A stretch of 64,000 bases of DNA from positions 304,535,456-304,599,455 of the forward strand of contig CM060922.1 of the NCBI GenBank assembly GCA_030737875.1, written 5' to 3'. The notes under the pieces were generated by a model. The model saw nothing but the letters and a program-made list of their open reading frames with translations, was not told the DNA's origin and ran no database searches. Each line of letters opens with the position of its first letter. The first letter of the stretch is position 1. The stretch is from Allium sativum (Eukaryota > Streptophyta > Magnoliopsida > Asparagales > Amaryllidaceae). Made by a program: the position numbers and the translations under genes. Positions 46,561 to 57,723 of this stretch are shown here, in pieces.

Positions 46561-46755
46561 TTAGGCGCAATTGTGGCGTAAGACTGCCCGGAACCGCCCG
46601 ACAAATCAAGCTGCCACAATTGGACGCTAATGTAAGAGGTCAAAGGAATGAATTGTAGGCGCAACGATTAATGACATGAGGTTAGACTCGGTTTGTGGCG
46701 TAAGACTGCCTCGAACCGCCCGGCAAATTCAGCGGCCACAAAGCGTTCGGTCTAA
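46561..46755 (+). repeat. Pair of long hairpins in Y2 5' LTR
   Basis: Hairpin 1 (46561-46630): CAATTGTGGC pairs perfectly with GCCACAATTG, inside TTAGG...CTAA. Hairpin 2 (46682-46755): TTTGTGGC pairs with GCCACAAA, inside TTAGAC...GTCTAA. Both enclose the same core, GTAAGACTGCC and GAACCGCCCG. They look like a duplication whose stems changed on both sides while pairing was kept. The 3' LTR has the pair at 54035-54105 and 54157-54230. Confidence 0.75.
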
Positions 46756-48190
46756 TGTGGGAGGTCATGCACCGTTCGTCATAAGGAATGAATTAAGAAA
46801 TACTAACCATAATAAGAAATGGATATGGTTAGAGGGTTAAGTGGGGTGACATGTAAATATGGACTTAACCGGAATAAGATAAGATATGTAAATTATGACA
46901 TGTAAGTATGGACTAAATCATAGCATGTGTAAGACATGGACATTTAAATTAAAATGGTTAAGTGGGAGAAAAACCTAGTGGGGACCAAGCATAGGTGGGA
47001 GGCTTGTGTCGGATGGGGGACCCGTTTCAACCAGTAACCCGTTTGAGTATCTAATTGGGCCCGGTACTAGGCCGGGGTTGGGGCACGCTTACTGGACTTG
47101 AATGTAAGAGGTCAAAACGTGAATAGTCGTGGCAACACGAGTCCAACGGGCTCATGTGCGTGCATGGGTCCGGGCTGGTAGGTAAAATGTTGTTGCATCG
47201 TGTAGGTATTGTCGTGCATTTTATGTTGGTATCAGGGTTGCCACTTTGGGGAGTGATACACCCCACTGTGGGGCCAGCACGGGTGCCAACGTGGTTTAGG
47301 GAGCCGATCGAATGGGTAGGGTAAGGGTACCTTAGCGGTGGTAGGAGCAAGCCGGCACCTACGATAGCAGCTAGGTACAAGTAACTACCAAGTTTGTCAT
47401 GTGGGTACAGTTAGTGGGAAGGGATCAACCTTTAGTAAATAGAGACTAATAGATGTGCGGTGTAATTAAGTAATGTGGTGTAACTTAGCAAAAGTGCGGT
47501 GTAACGAAATACATGTTGGTTGAGTTGGATAGTCTTTTGGGTGCTAGTCTGATGTTGACTTTGGTCTTCGGGGTTAGTACTTGGAGGGTTGTTCGCTTAG
47601 CCAAGGTGTAGGATTGTCTTAGTACTTAGGAACGGAATCATCTTGTCCATCCTTTTTATCTACCTTATCTATGTTACAGCCATATCATGATGCCTATTTA
47701 TGTCTTGATCATTTACCTTACCTATTATTTGTTAAAATTACTGGACTCGCCAGACTTTATGTCTGACCCGTTTTGTTTCCACCTCTTTTCTTTCCTTCCC
47801 CCCCCCCTCAGGTTGGAAAGGAGGGAATACTACAGCTTAGTGCTGATTTCTTTCAGTTGCTTGAAGAGAGTAGATGTATCACTTTGGACTCTCTCATCTT
47901 TATGGCTTTGCTTATGCTCAGTGGGGATTTATACATTTATGTTATTTAAGTATTTGCTTCTTTATGTACTTTGAAGTTTTTGGAAAAGGCAATTGATCCT
48001 GTTGTAATGGTTTTTGGAGACTACTTATGTAAGCTTGTTTTGAAGTTATGATGCTATGAAATAAGTTTTATCTTCCGCTGTGTTTTATTTACTTATTCTT
48101 GTAATTTATCTGTTCTATACTACTATAACGCTTCATGACATTAATGCATTCCCTTTGTGAGTGACATTAATGACCATGGGGTGTTACACG

Positions 48191-48202
48191 TGGTATCATA
48201 GC
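48191..48202 (+). other. Primer-binding site of Y2
   Basis: TGGTATCATAGC, one base from TGGTATCAGAGC. Confidence 0.88.
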
Positions 48203-48395
48203 TAAGGTTACAAGAACAGATAAAAAGTTTTGAAAAGTGTTTTCAAAAGTATTATTTTCATAGAAAGTATTTTCAAAAACTTGTTTTAAAGTGGCTATTT
48301 TCAAGGAAAGTTTACTTTAAAGAGCATAATCCCAGCAATCCATACATCTCTCTTTCGCTTCCCTTGTTTTGAAACTCTTTCGTTTTCTTTTTAGC

Positions 48396-50468
48396 ATGTT
48401 TGGAGCATCTGAGATACCAGAGGGTGTTGATGTACCCGGTTGGTTTCGTCAATATCTCGAGGCTTGGGCCGCTGCCGCGGGTCCGGCCGACGTTCCTCCT
48501 CCTCCTGCCCCAGCTCCAGTCATTCCTCCGCATGGAGATGCTTTCTCCAAGATATGTAAAGACTTTCGTTCGATGGGTGGAAAACCTTTTAGTGGGTCTG
48601 AAATGTTTGTTGAAGCTAGAAATTGGTTGAAAGAAGTGGAGGATCTGTTTGGCATTTTCGATTTGGACGATTGTAAGAAGGTCCAATTGGCTGCTTGGTT
48701 GATGAAGGACGAAGCTTCGTTTTGGTGGGAGGTTACTAATGGAGACCGTGCTGTAGAGACGTGGGCAGATTTTAGTGGAAGGTTTGAGTTGAAATTCCTT
48801 TCTCAAGTTGAGGAGAGTATGTACATGGAGAGGTTCTTAACATTGAAGCAGAAAAACTTGACCGTGAAGGAGTACGTGACCGAATTTAACAAGTTGGCGA
48901 GATTTGGGCTAGAGTTGGTGAATACGCCTCACAAGAAGGCCTTGAGGTTTGCAAAGGGCCTAAATGAACCGCTTCACAGTTTGGCTATGTCCCACATTCC
49001 AATGGGGGCTACATATGAAAAGCTTGTTGATATGGTATACATGCAGGAAGAAGAGAAGGGTGTAAGTACTTTTAGGCCGCAAGATAAGGAGGATCCAAAG
49101 AAATCCCAACAACAAAAGAAAGGTAGTAAAGAAAAGAGGAAGTGTCATAACTGTGGGATACCCGGCCATTTGAAGAAAGACTGTTGGAAGAAGAAGAAGT
49201 TCGCTTGTTATCATTGTGGTGATCCAGGTCATGCTATCAACGACTGTCCTAAGAAGCAAGGGCAGAGGGAAGGTTCTACTTCGGGAGGGCAGTTTCATGC
49301 TCTCATGGCTCCGGGGCAGGAAGAAGGTAGAAAATTTTCTATCGAAAGTTTGATTTTCTTGTTTGATCATCCTGTCCGTACTTTATTCAATTCTGGCGCA
49401 TCACATTCGTTTATCTCTACATCATTAGTTGAAACACTGCACTTAAATACTAGTCTCATTGTGGATCCCATTATAGTCTCAAATCCTATTGGTGGGTCGG
49501 CTCATTTATCCATGGTTTGTAGGGATTTGAGTTTGTCAATCTTAGGCGTTGGTTTTGAATGTAATGCTTTTGTGCTTGGTTACATGGGCTATGGGTTGAT
49601 TCTAGGGATGGATTGGCTAGCCAGACATGGTGCCATCCTAGATTGTAAACGAAGGTTAGTAAAATTGTTGACTCGTAGTGGAAATACCCTTGATATTTCT
49701 TGGGACCCTAGAGGATCGGTGATGCTTAGTTATCTTGAGTCACTTGACGCATCCAATGATGATTTACATTCTGTTTGTATAGTCCGTGAATATGTTGATG
49801 TCTTCGATGAGGTGAGGCATCTACCCCCAAAACGTGAGATAAACTTTCATATTTATCTTGTAGACAATGCAAAACCCGTATCTCTTCCAGTACGCCACAT
49901 GGCTCCTTGTGAGAGGAGGGAACTCAATAAGCAAGTAGGGGAGTTGCTTGAGAAGGGGTTCATAAGACGTAGTATATCGGAGTGGGGTGCTCCAGTAGTA
50001 TTTGCCACGAAGGCGGATGGGTCTCTTAGACTTTGTGTGGACTACAGAGAACTTAATAAGCTTACTAAGAAGAATAGGCACACACTACCGAGGATTGATG
50101 ATCTCTTCGATCAGTTAGTTGGCGCCTCAGTGTTTTCGCAGTTGGACTTGGCCACTGGTTTCCATCAATTGAGAGTGGCTGAGGATAGCATAGACAAGAC
50201 TGCCTTTAGGACTCCGGACGGTTTCTATGAGTGGCTTGTGATGCCCTTCGGTTTGACAAACGCCCCCGCATACTTTGTTGACTTGATGAGTAGGGTGTTT
50301 AGGGAGTACCTTAATAAATTCGTGGTGGTCTTTGTGGATGACATCTTGATCTTTTCTAAGAGCGAGGAAGAGCATGCCCTACATCTTAGGGAAGTGTTGG
50401 AGACCCTTCGAGCGCATAACCTTAAAGCTAAATTTTCTAAATGTCACTTTTGGAGGAAGGAAGTGTGA
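48396..50468 (+). pseudogene. gag-pol: Y2 Gag-protease-reverse transcriptase, frame open to a TGA
   Basis: An ATG at 48369 is in frame, but 48396 ([17 protein letters not shown]) matches the usual Gag start better; residues below count from 48369. A Pro/Ala-rich stretch, then the retrotransposon Gag fold (about 60-230), a basic linker, and two intact zinc knuckles (C259-C272 [15 protein letters not shown]280-C293 [14 protein letters not shown]). The protease reads NSGASHSF: the catalytic Asp is Asn 341 (AAT at 49389), which should abolish processing. Reverse transcriptase is complete up to FVDD (655-658, intact). The frame stops at TGA 50466-50468, in the place of an Arg codon (CGA to TGA, a CpG transition); the frame continues open afterwards. 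Confidence 0.95.
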
Positions 50469-51287
50469 TTCTTAGGGCACGTGGTTTCCAAAGAAGGGGT
50501 AGCTGTGGATCCCGCGAAGTTGGTGGCCATCCAAGATTGGAAGGTCCCTAAAAATGCTACTGAGGTGAGGAGTTTCTTCGGGTTGGCTGGCTACTATAGG
50601 AAGTTTATCAAGGACTTCGCAAAGATATCAACCCCATTGACACGCTTGACGAAGAAGAACCTAGTTTTCACGTGGGACGTAGATTGTGATGATGCGTTCC
50701 AACATTTAAAGAGAGCTTTGACCACAACCCCAATCTTAGTATTTCCAAATGGGAGTAAGCCATTTACCGTTTATACCGATGCTTGTGGGACAGGACTAGG
50801 CGCAGTCTTAATGCAAGAGGGGAGGGTAATAGCCTATGGAGGAAGGCAGTTGAGAGTGCATGAGAGAAATTACACTACACATGACCTAGAGTTGGCCGCT
50901 ATTGTTTTCGCGCTTAAGTCGTGGCGCCATTATCTTCTTAGCGAGAAATTCGAATTGTTCACGGACCACAAATCGCTAAAATACTTGTTCTCTCAGAAGG
51001 ACTTGAACTTAAGGCAACAAAGGTGGACGGAATTCTTAGCGTCCTATGATTTCGAGATAGTATATACCCCTGGCAAGAGTAACGAGGTGGCAGACGCCTT
51101 AAGTAGGAAAAGGTTGTCCTTGAGTCCGTTGTTTGTTGAGCGGCGAAGCTTAGAGTTCATCTCTACATTTGACTTTAGACCTTCCATTGACTTTGTACCA
51201 AGTTTGCTAGCATCCTTAGAGGTCAGACCTACGTTTTGGGATGGATTGGTGAGGCACTGTGAGATGACCCACAGTTGGTTGAGTTAG
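50469..51287 (+). pseudogene. pol: Y2 reverse transcriptase end and RNase H
   Basis: Same frame as the preceding part. [18 protein letters not shown] is the reverse transcriptase thumb region, then RNase H with [46 protein letters not shown] and [13 protein letters not shown]. All parts are well kept. A frameshift near 51257-51275 leads into the integrase frame. Confidence 0.94.
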
Positions 51288-52081
51288 TAGAGAAGCTCAT
51301 AAGGGGGGAGTCATCGAGCCATCTCAGTAGGTATACCCTAGATGATAAGGGTTGGTTAGGTAGGGACGGTAGACTTTGTGTACCACGAGACGAGAACTTG
51401 AGGAAGACCATTCTTGATGATGCACATCATTCGAAGATTACCATTCATCCCGGCGGGGACAATATGTACATGTACATGATACGAGTTTACTTTTGGGCCG
51501 GTATGAAGAGGGATGTGGCCGAGTTTATCGCTAGATGCTTGGTGTGACAACAAGTAAAAGCAGAGAAAAAGAAGCCCGGTGGGTGGCTTCACCCATTGGA
51601 GGTCCCACAATGGAAGTGGGAGAGTGTCTCGATGGACTTTGTTGATGGGTTACCAAGATCAAGGAAGGGTAATACAGGTATTTGGTTCGTGGTATACAGA
51701 CTTACTAAGAGCGCCCATTTCATTCCCGTGAAGAGTAAGAGGACTGCTCCATGGTTAGCCTCCGTATACATTCGAGAGATAGTTCATTTGCACAGTGTTC
51801 CTTCTAGCATAGTGAGCGATCGCGATCCTATCTTTATTAGCGAGTTTTGGAAGAGCTTGCTTAGAGAGGTGGAAATAGAGCGTGTTGCGACGATTCGACG
51901 AGTTCCTACATGCATTCTTGGGTCGGAGATTAAGAAGTTGAGGAATCGAGAGGTCAAACTAGTCAAAGTGAAATGGGGAGATGATGAGAGCGACGCTACT
52001 TGGGAGACGGAAGAGAAGATGTGTTCATTGTACCCTTTTCTTTTCGAGGGTATGTCTTTTAATTTCTCCTTTATCGCTTAG
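51275..52081 (+). pseudogene. pol: Y2 integrase with the centre deleted, ending in a chromodomain-like tail
   Basis: The zinc-binding part (HHSKITIHPGG, then ARCLV) ends in TGA at 51545 where the second Cys of CLVC is expected. The core begins with SMDFVDGLPRSRKGNTGIW (first catalytic Asp) and SSIVSDRDPIF (second Asp). After FWKSLLREVEIE (near 51875) the text jumps to a C-terminal sequence, SEIKKLRNREVKLVKVKWGD; in complete relatives well over 150 residues, including the catalytic Glu, lie between. The chromodomain-like end (ATWETEEKMCSLYPFLF) is kept to the stop at 52079. The deletion keeps the reading frame. Confidence 0.93.
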
Positions 52082-52636
52082 CTTGTACTTGTTCTATCTT
52101 TAGTATGTCCTCTCACTATTATCTTTGACCTTTAGATAGGGTAGTCCTATGGTTGAAACATGTGTTTGAGACATGTTATGTATGGTGGATGCATGTGGAT
52201 GCAAGTGTTTGCTAGTGGTTGCTCGTGGATGCATATACACACACTTTAGGCACTAGATCGGCTCAGCCACTTTCATATTGCATATAAATGGATATATTTA
52301 GTAAAATGAATGTATGTTGAATGTGTGTATCATATGGATGTTGCATTTAAATGAATGGTTTTGCACACATGTAGTAATGATATGTATAGGGTTCTTTGCA
52401 TACATGATGGATACATGGCACTATCATTATTTGCATTAAGGAGTTCGACTGAATCAGTGGACCGCCTGATTTTGCATTAGTATACGGACATATACACACA
52501 CTATGCATATGTACATGAAAAGCATTATAAATCTTTTAAGGACCATGGTTGCTAGTGGTTGATGGTTGAGTAGATGGATGATTGGATGGTAGGATACGTT
52601 CTTCTTGACTTAGAGATTTCGAGGACGAAATCCTTT
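52082..52636 (+). other. Y2 untranslated region between pol and polypurine tract
   Basis: Non-coding. Words GTGGATGCA, GCTAGTGGTTG and TACACACACT recur within 52185-52600. The end (GACTTAGAGATTTCGAGGACG) is the phrase commonly found before the polypurine tract of chromoviruses. Confidence 0.65.
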
Positions 52637-52649
52637 AAGTAGGGGAGAA
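52637..52649 (+). other. Polypurine tract of Y2
   Basis: AAGTAGGGGAGAA directly before the 3' LTR. Confidence 0.88.
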
Positions 52650-52965
52650 TGTAACACCCCTAATTTTCCGAGAATATTAAAATAACAAATTAAAGAATAA
52701 TTTATTTTAAAAAGAGGAATGAGAAAAGAATGATGTTTAGCATTGTTCTAAGGTTTGTAAGCAAAAGACTTAGTAGCTCATTTGGTTAGAACATGTGACT
52801 TGCATACAAGAGGTACAGAGTTCGATCCCCGCCAGCGCCATATTTTTGTTTTAGGGAATGCCTAAAAAGTAGCTTAGTGTGAATGCATTTCAAAAAGTGG
52901 TTTAGTGTGAAAATGGTTAATTATGAAGAAGTTATTAAGCCCTGAAGTTTGTATGCATATGAGAG

Positions 52966-52999
<34 letters not shown>

Positions 53000-55673
53000 A
53001 AAAATTAAATAAATAAATATTCAAAAAAAAAGTTCAAAACAGCGAATCGGTAGGGGAAACAGCTGAACCGCACCATTTTTGAAGTCGACCCGAGCCCTGC
53101 TGGGTCGACTAGAGGTCAATCCAGGGTGTTTGGCTGCCAACCCGTGGCCCGATTCGCCCTAAGGGCTGATATGACATCTGAGTGGTCCAGATCAGTTCTA
53201 GGGTTAATCCTAAGGCCTAAATAACTTCCTACACCTATATATACACCCTAAGACCCAACCCTAATTCATAAATATTATCTATGACACCATTATGATGTCA
53301 AATTCTCTCTTAAGCCCTAGCCACCGCCTCTAAATCAAATCTCAAGTATTCAACTTCAACTCAAATTAAAGATTATAGCTTCTACAACAATTCAAGAAGA
53401 TAAATCAGCAACACCGCAACGTTTCTACACCAATTTCAGTGCATAATAGACATGATGAAGTTGTAAAGAGGATTCATATGTATGTATGTAATTTAAATCT
53501 CATCCAAGTCATCACCTTTTTGATTCATGTCATCATATGCCTATGTTTCTATGTAAAGTTCGTACCTTTATCAGTTTATTCATGTTGAATCTGTCATTAT
53601 GCCTCTATGCCAGTTTACATGCCCCTTTATTTCATGATGTTGTGTTAATTCCAATTTTCTGTGATTTGATTCTCTCTTCTTATCCCTATTCCTTTTATTT
53701 TTGGATCTAGGCTACCTTCGAGCCTATGTTAAAAATACGCGCGAATGCAAATATGTGGGAACGATGGGAATATGTGAAATATGGAAAATTGGATACTATT
53801 GGATATTTTGGATAATTGGATAATATGTGAAATTGGCATATTTGGGTATGAATTACATGGAATTGATGAAATTGCCTATCATTGTAAATTTGTAATTGAG
53901 GCTGATTAATATGTAATTAGTGACAATTTGGAATAAGCAATATTATAAACATGATTATATGTTTAATTGGATATACATGACATGAAAATTGGGTATGGGT
54001 GAAATACGATTATTAATAAACCTTTGACACGAGGTTAGGCGCAATTGTGGCGTAAGACTGCCCAGAACCGCCCGGCAAATCCAGCTGCCACAATTCGACG
54101 TCTAATGTGAGAGGTCAAAGGAATGAATTGTAGGCGCAACGGTTAATGACACGAGATTAGACCCGGTTTGTGGCGTAAGACTGCCCGGAACCGCCCGGCA
54201 AATCTAGCGGCCACAAAGCGTTCGGTCTAATGTGGGAGGTCATGCACCGTTCGTCATAAGGAATGAAATAAGGAATACTAACCATAATAAGACATGGGTA
54301 TGGTTAGAGGGTTAAGTGGGGTGACATGTAAATTATGACATGTAAATATGGACTTAACCGGAATAAGATAAGACATGTAAATTATGACATGTAAGTATGG
54401 ACTTAACCATAGCTTGTGTAAGACATGGACATTTAAATTAAAATAGTTAAGTGGGAGAAAAACCTAGTGGGGACCAAGCATAGGTGGGAGGCTTGTGTCG
54501 GATGGGGGACGCGTTTCAACCAGTAACCCGTTTGAGTATCTAATTGGGCCCGGTACTAGGCCAGGGTTGGGGCACACTTACTGTACTTGAATGTAAGAGG
54601 TCAAAATGTGAATAGCGGTGGCAACGCGTGTCCAACGGGTTCATGTGCCTGCATGGATCCAGGCTGGTAGGTAAGACGTTGTTGCATCGTGTAGGTATGG
54701 CCGTGCATTTTATGTTGGTATCGGGGTTGCCACTTTGGGGAGTGATACACCCCACTGTGGGGCCAGCACGGGTGCCTACGGGGTTTAGGGAGCCGATCGA
54801 ACGGGTAGGGTAAGGGTACCTTAGCGGTGGTAGGAGCAAGCCGGCACCTACAATAGCAGCTTGGTACAAGTAACTACCAAGTTTGCCATGTGGGTACAGT
54901 TAGTGGGAAGGGATCAACCTTTAGTAAATAGAGACTAGTAGATGTGTGGTGTAATTAAGTAATGTGGTGAAACTTAGCAAAAGTGCGGTGTAACGAAATA
55001 CATGTTGGTTGAGTTGGATAGTCCTTTGGGTGCTAGTCTGATGTTGACTTCGGTCTTCGGGGTTAGTACTTGGAGGGTTGTTCGCTTAGCCAAGGTGTAG
55101 GATTGTCTTAGTATTTAGGAACGGAATCATCTTGTCCATCCTTTTTTTCTACCTTATCTATGTTATAGCCATATCATGATGCCTATTTATGTCTTGATCA
55201 TTTACCTTACCTATTATTTGTTAAAATTACTGGACTCGCCAGACTTTATGTCTGACCCGTTTTGTTTCCACCTCTTTTCTTTCCTTTCACCGCCAGGTTT
55301 GCAAGGAGGGAATACTACAGCTTAGTGCCGATTTCTTTCAGTTGCTTGAAGAGAGTAGATGTATCGCTTTGGACTCTCTCATCTTTATGGCTTTGCTTAT
55401 GCTCAGTGGGGATTTATACAATTATGTTATTTAAGTATTTGCTTCTTTATGTACTTTGAAGTTTTTGGAAAAGACAATTGATCCTGTTGTAATGGTTTTT
55501 GGAGACTACTTATGTAAGCTTTTTTTGAAGTTATGATGCTATGAAATAAGTTTTATCTTCCGCTGTGTTTTATTTATTTATTCTTGTAATTTATCTGTTC
55601 TATACTACTATAACGCTTCATGACATTAATGCATTCCCTTTGTGAGTGGCATTAATGGCCATGGGGTGTTACA
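52650..55673 (+). repeat. 3' LTR of Y2
   Basis: 3024 bp, partner of 45126-48188. It lacks roughly 65 bp present in the 5' LTR near 45910-45985 and has a longer AT run near 52970-52997. It carries the same tRNA-like block (52767-52840) and hairpin pair. Confidence 0.95.
52767..52840 (+). ncRNA. tRNA-like block in Y2 3' LTR
   Basis: Same 74-base block as at 45243-45316, with a single base difference within it (TAAAG to TACAG, just before the B box). Confidence 0.6.
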
Positions 55674-55678
55674 ATTAT

Positions 55679-57710
55679 CATCTTGTGTGAATGATTCATT
55701 ATATCTCAAGTTTGACACTGATTCAAGTGATTTCAAATAAATTATTTTTAACTTTCTAGATCATGAATACCTCTCAGATTTGATGTAAATGATCTGAAAT
55801 TACTCCTGTACTTGTCAGAAACACTTGTGAAAATTTCTTTGAAATACAGGTCTTAAAACTCACTGCTATTCCATGATTATTTGATTTGAATATTCGTTTG
55901 TTTAAAATCATTTAGAATATTTATTGAATCTCACACATATCTTGAATTTGAAAATATAATAGTGTGTGATTGATTCATTAAATCCTGATATTTTCACATT
56001 TCTTCAAATGATTTAAAATAAACTAATTTTTATTCATTGGATCATGGAATATGCTTGGTGACCATCAAGTATATCTGTGACAAGTGTGATTTGAACTGAT
56101 GTTTATGCTGCTCTGATACTGTTTTTCAAATAACTGCTAGCTCTTGTCTGCTGCCCTAATAAAAGTGCTAAATTTGTCTGCTTGGGCTTAACGTTTGGTT
56201 TGTGCTGTTTGTGATATCCTTGTTTGTCTCCAGTGTCTCCTTAAAATCCTCATTAATAGAGACATCAAGTGGTATAAGTTTGTATGTGCTATTTTTTGTC
56301 TTGCTGTATATATATTTAATACCCTCTTGCTTTGTATAGATCTTCATATTCCTCTTTAATTGATTTTCGAATTTAAAATTATTTATTGATTATTCATTCA
56401 AAAATTAAAATCAATAACCAAATGGAACTGTATTTATAATTCATCAAAATTATTATCAGATTTTGAAATTGTGATGAATTGTGACTGCAATATATTTTAC
56501 AACAAGAGGAGATTGTATTTAGATTATCATGATGGTTGAACAATTATTATAATATCTTTGAATTGGCGATTATTTCACGACCATCTTCTTTATCTTCCAC
56601 TATTCTGTCATCCATTATGATTTTATATTAATGTGGAGAGTTAATATTTTTTGATTTCTTTTGGATAAACAGTGAAAATATTTGCGACATAAATTGGACT
56701 ATGTTATTATTCAGAATCAGTGATAATTGAAAATTTTCAATGATCCCTGTACAGTCGAACATATTTCATAATATAATTAATTAAGAAATTTATTTCACAG
56801 TTCATTTCTGTAATCACATTTCTATCATTCATATTGGTTTTATACACCAAGGAGTTTTTTTTGAAGCTGAAAATGATAAAAATATAATTAATTATAAATG
56901 TGTCTCTAATCTCATTTAAAAATCCAAGCTTTGGTCATGCATGGTTAAGAGATAACTTATAATTTAAGCTGTCACTAACCTCATTTAAAAATCCAAGCTC
57001 TGGTTGTGTGTGGTCAGTGTGCTCTTAAATAAAAATAAAAGAAAAAGAAAATAATTTGAATAAATAAAATTTCTATGTCCTGGGTGTTTAAAAGTTAGCC
57101 TATCAATCCATTTTCCAATCTGTGAAATGTGTTGAAATCTTATGACGTATTATGATTTGTTGATTGATAGCTATTGGGATTTGAGATTATTTGATTTTGT
57201 CACTTAAGTTGAAATTAAAAGTATAGTCCAAATCCATCACTGTTTTGTGGTTCAATCTAAAAATTCTTTTGAAAATAATTGAAAATCATCTGTTTTAGAA
57301 CTCTCTCCATTTTTATAAATTTCATTGTAAATCCGTCATTCTCTACAATGTGAAATATGCCACTAGTTCTTAGAATATTATGATTTTTGTTTGACTGATT
57401 GAGATTTATGATGACCGTTCTTCCTCTTATTTGCTGAAATTACATTATTTAGTCTTTTTCATCTATATTTTAATTTCTATATCCTTTTGATGATAACAAA
57501 AGGGGGAGAATGGGTTGAGATTTTGATTTATGAGTGAATATTTTATAAATATTTTTAATTTTGAAATTTTTTTAAATTCATTCATTTCACTCATGCACGG
57601 TTATAGAGGGAGTTTTCTGTTGTAAGGGGAGCTAATAAATAGGGGCAGTTCAATATTCACTCTCAAACACATTTATTGTGTTCAAAATCTTTTATTTGGT
57701 TGTCATCATC
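55679..57710. other. S1 interior, right of Y2, non-coding
   Basis: AT-rich with no coding region recognised. A purine tract AACAAAAGGGGGAGAA at 57495-57510 resembles the SIRE polypurine tract but lies 214 bases before the LTR; it may be a second, internal priming tract or the leftover of an earlier LTR border. Confidence 0.55.
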
Positions 57711-57723
57711 AAAAGTGGGAGAT
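57711..57723 (+). other. Polypurine tract of S1
   Basis: AAAAGTGGGAGAT just before the 3' LTR. Confidence 0.8.

Larger units (their letters stand above)
45126..48188 (+). repeat. 5' LTR of Y2
   Basis: 3063 bp, starts TGTAACACCCCG and ends GGGGTGTTACA; the short inverted repeat at the ends (TGTAACACCCC with GGGGTGTTACA) is 11 bp long. A TATATATAC box is at 45702-45710. It contains a tRNA-like block and two long hairpins. In the first 135 bases I count about seven differences from the 3' LTR. Confidence 0.95.
45126..55673 (+). mobile_element. Ty3/gypsy chromovirus Y2 inserted in S1
   Basis: LTRs 45126-48188 and 52650-55673, primer-binding site, a nearly open gag-pol frame, a polypurine tract, and a perfect target duplication ATTAT (45121-45125, 55674-55678). 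The best preserved and innermost element, hence the youngest by position. It is still defective: protease active-site Asp replaced, two stops, one frameshift, and most of the integrase lost. It belongs to the same group as Y1 by LTR start and Pol, but the LTRs are a different family. Confidence 0.96.

Noticed and set aside
47051..47380. Conserved 109-codon minus-strand frame in both Y2 LTRs (also 54540-54869)
   Set aside because: The LTRs are near-identical copies, so shared openness is expected; no domain and no start context support it.
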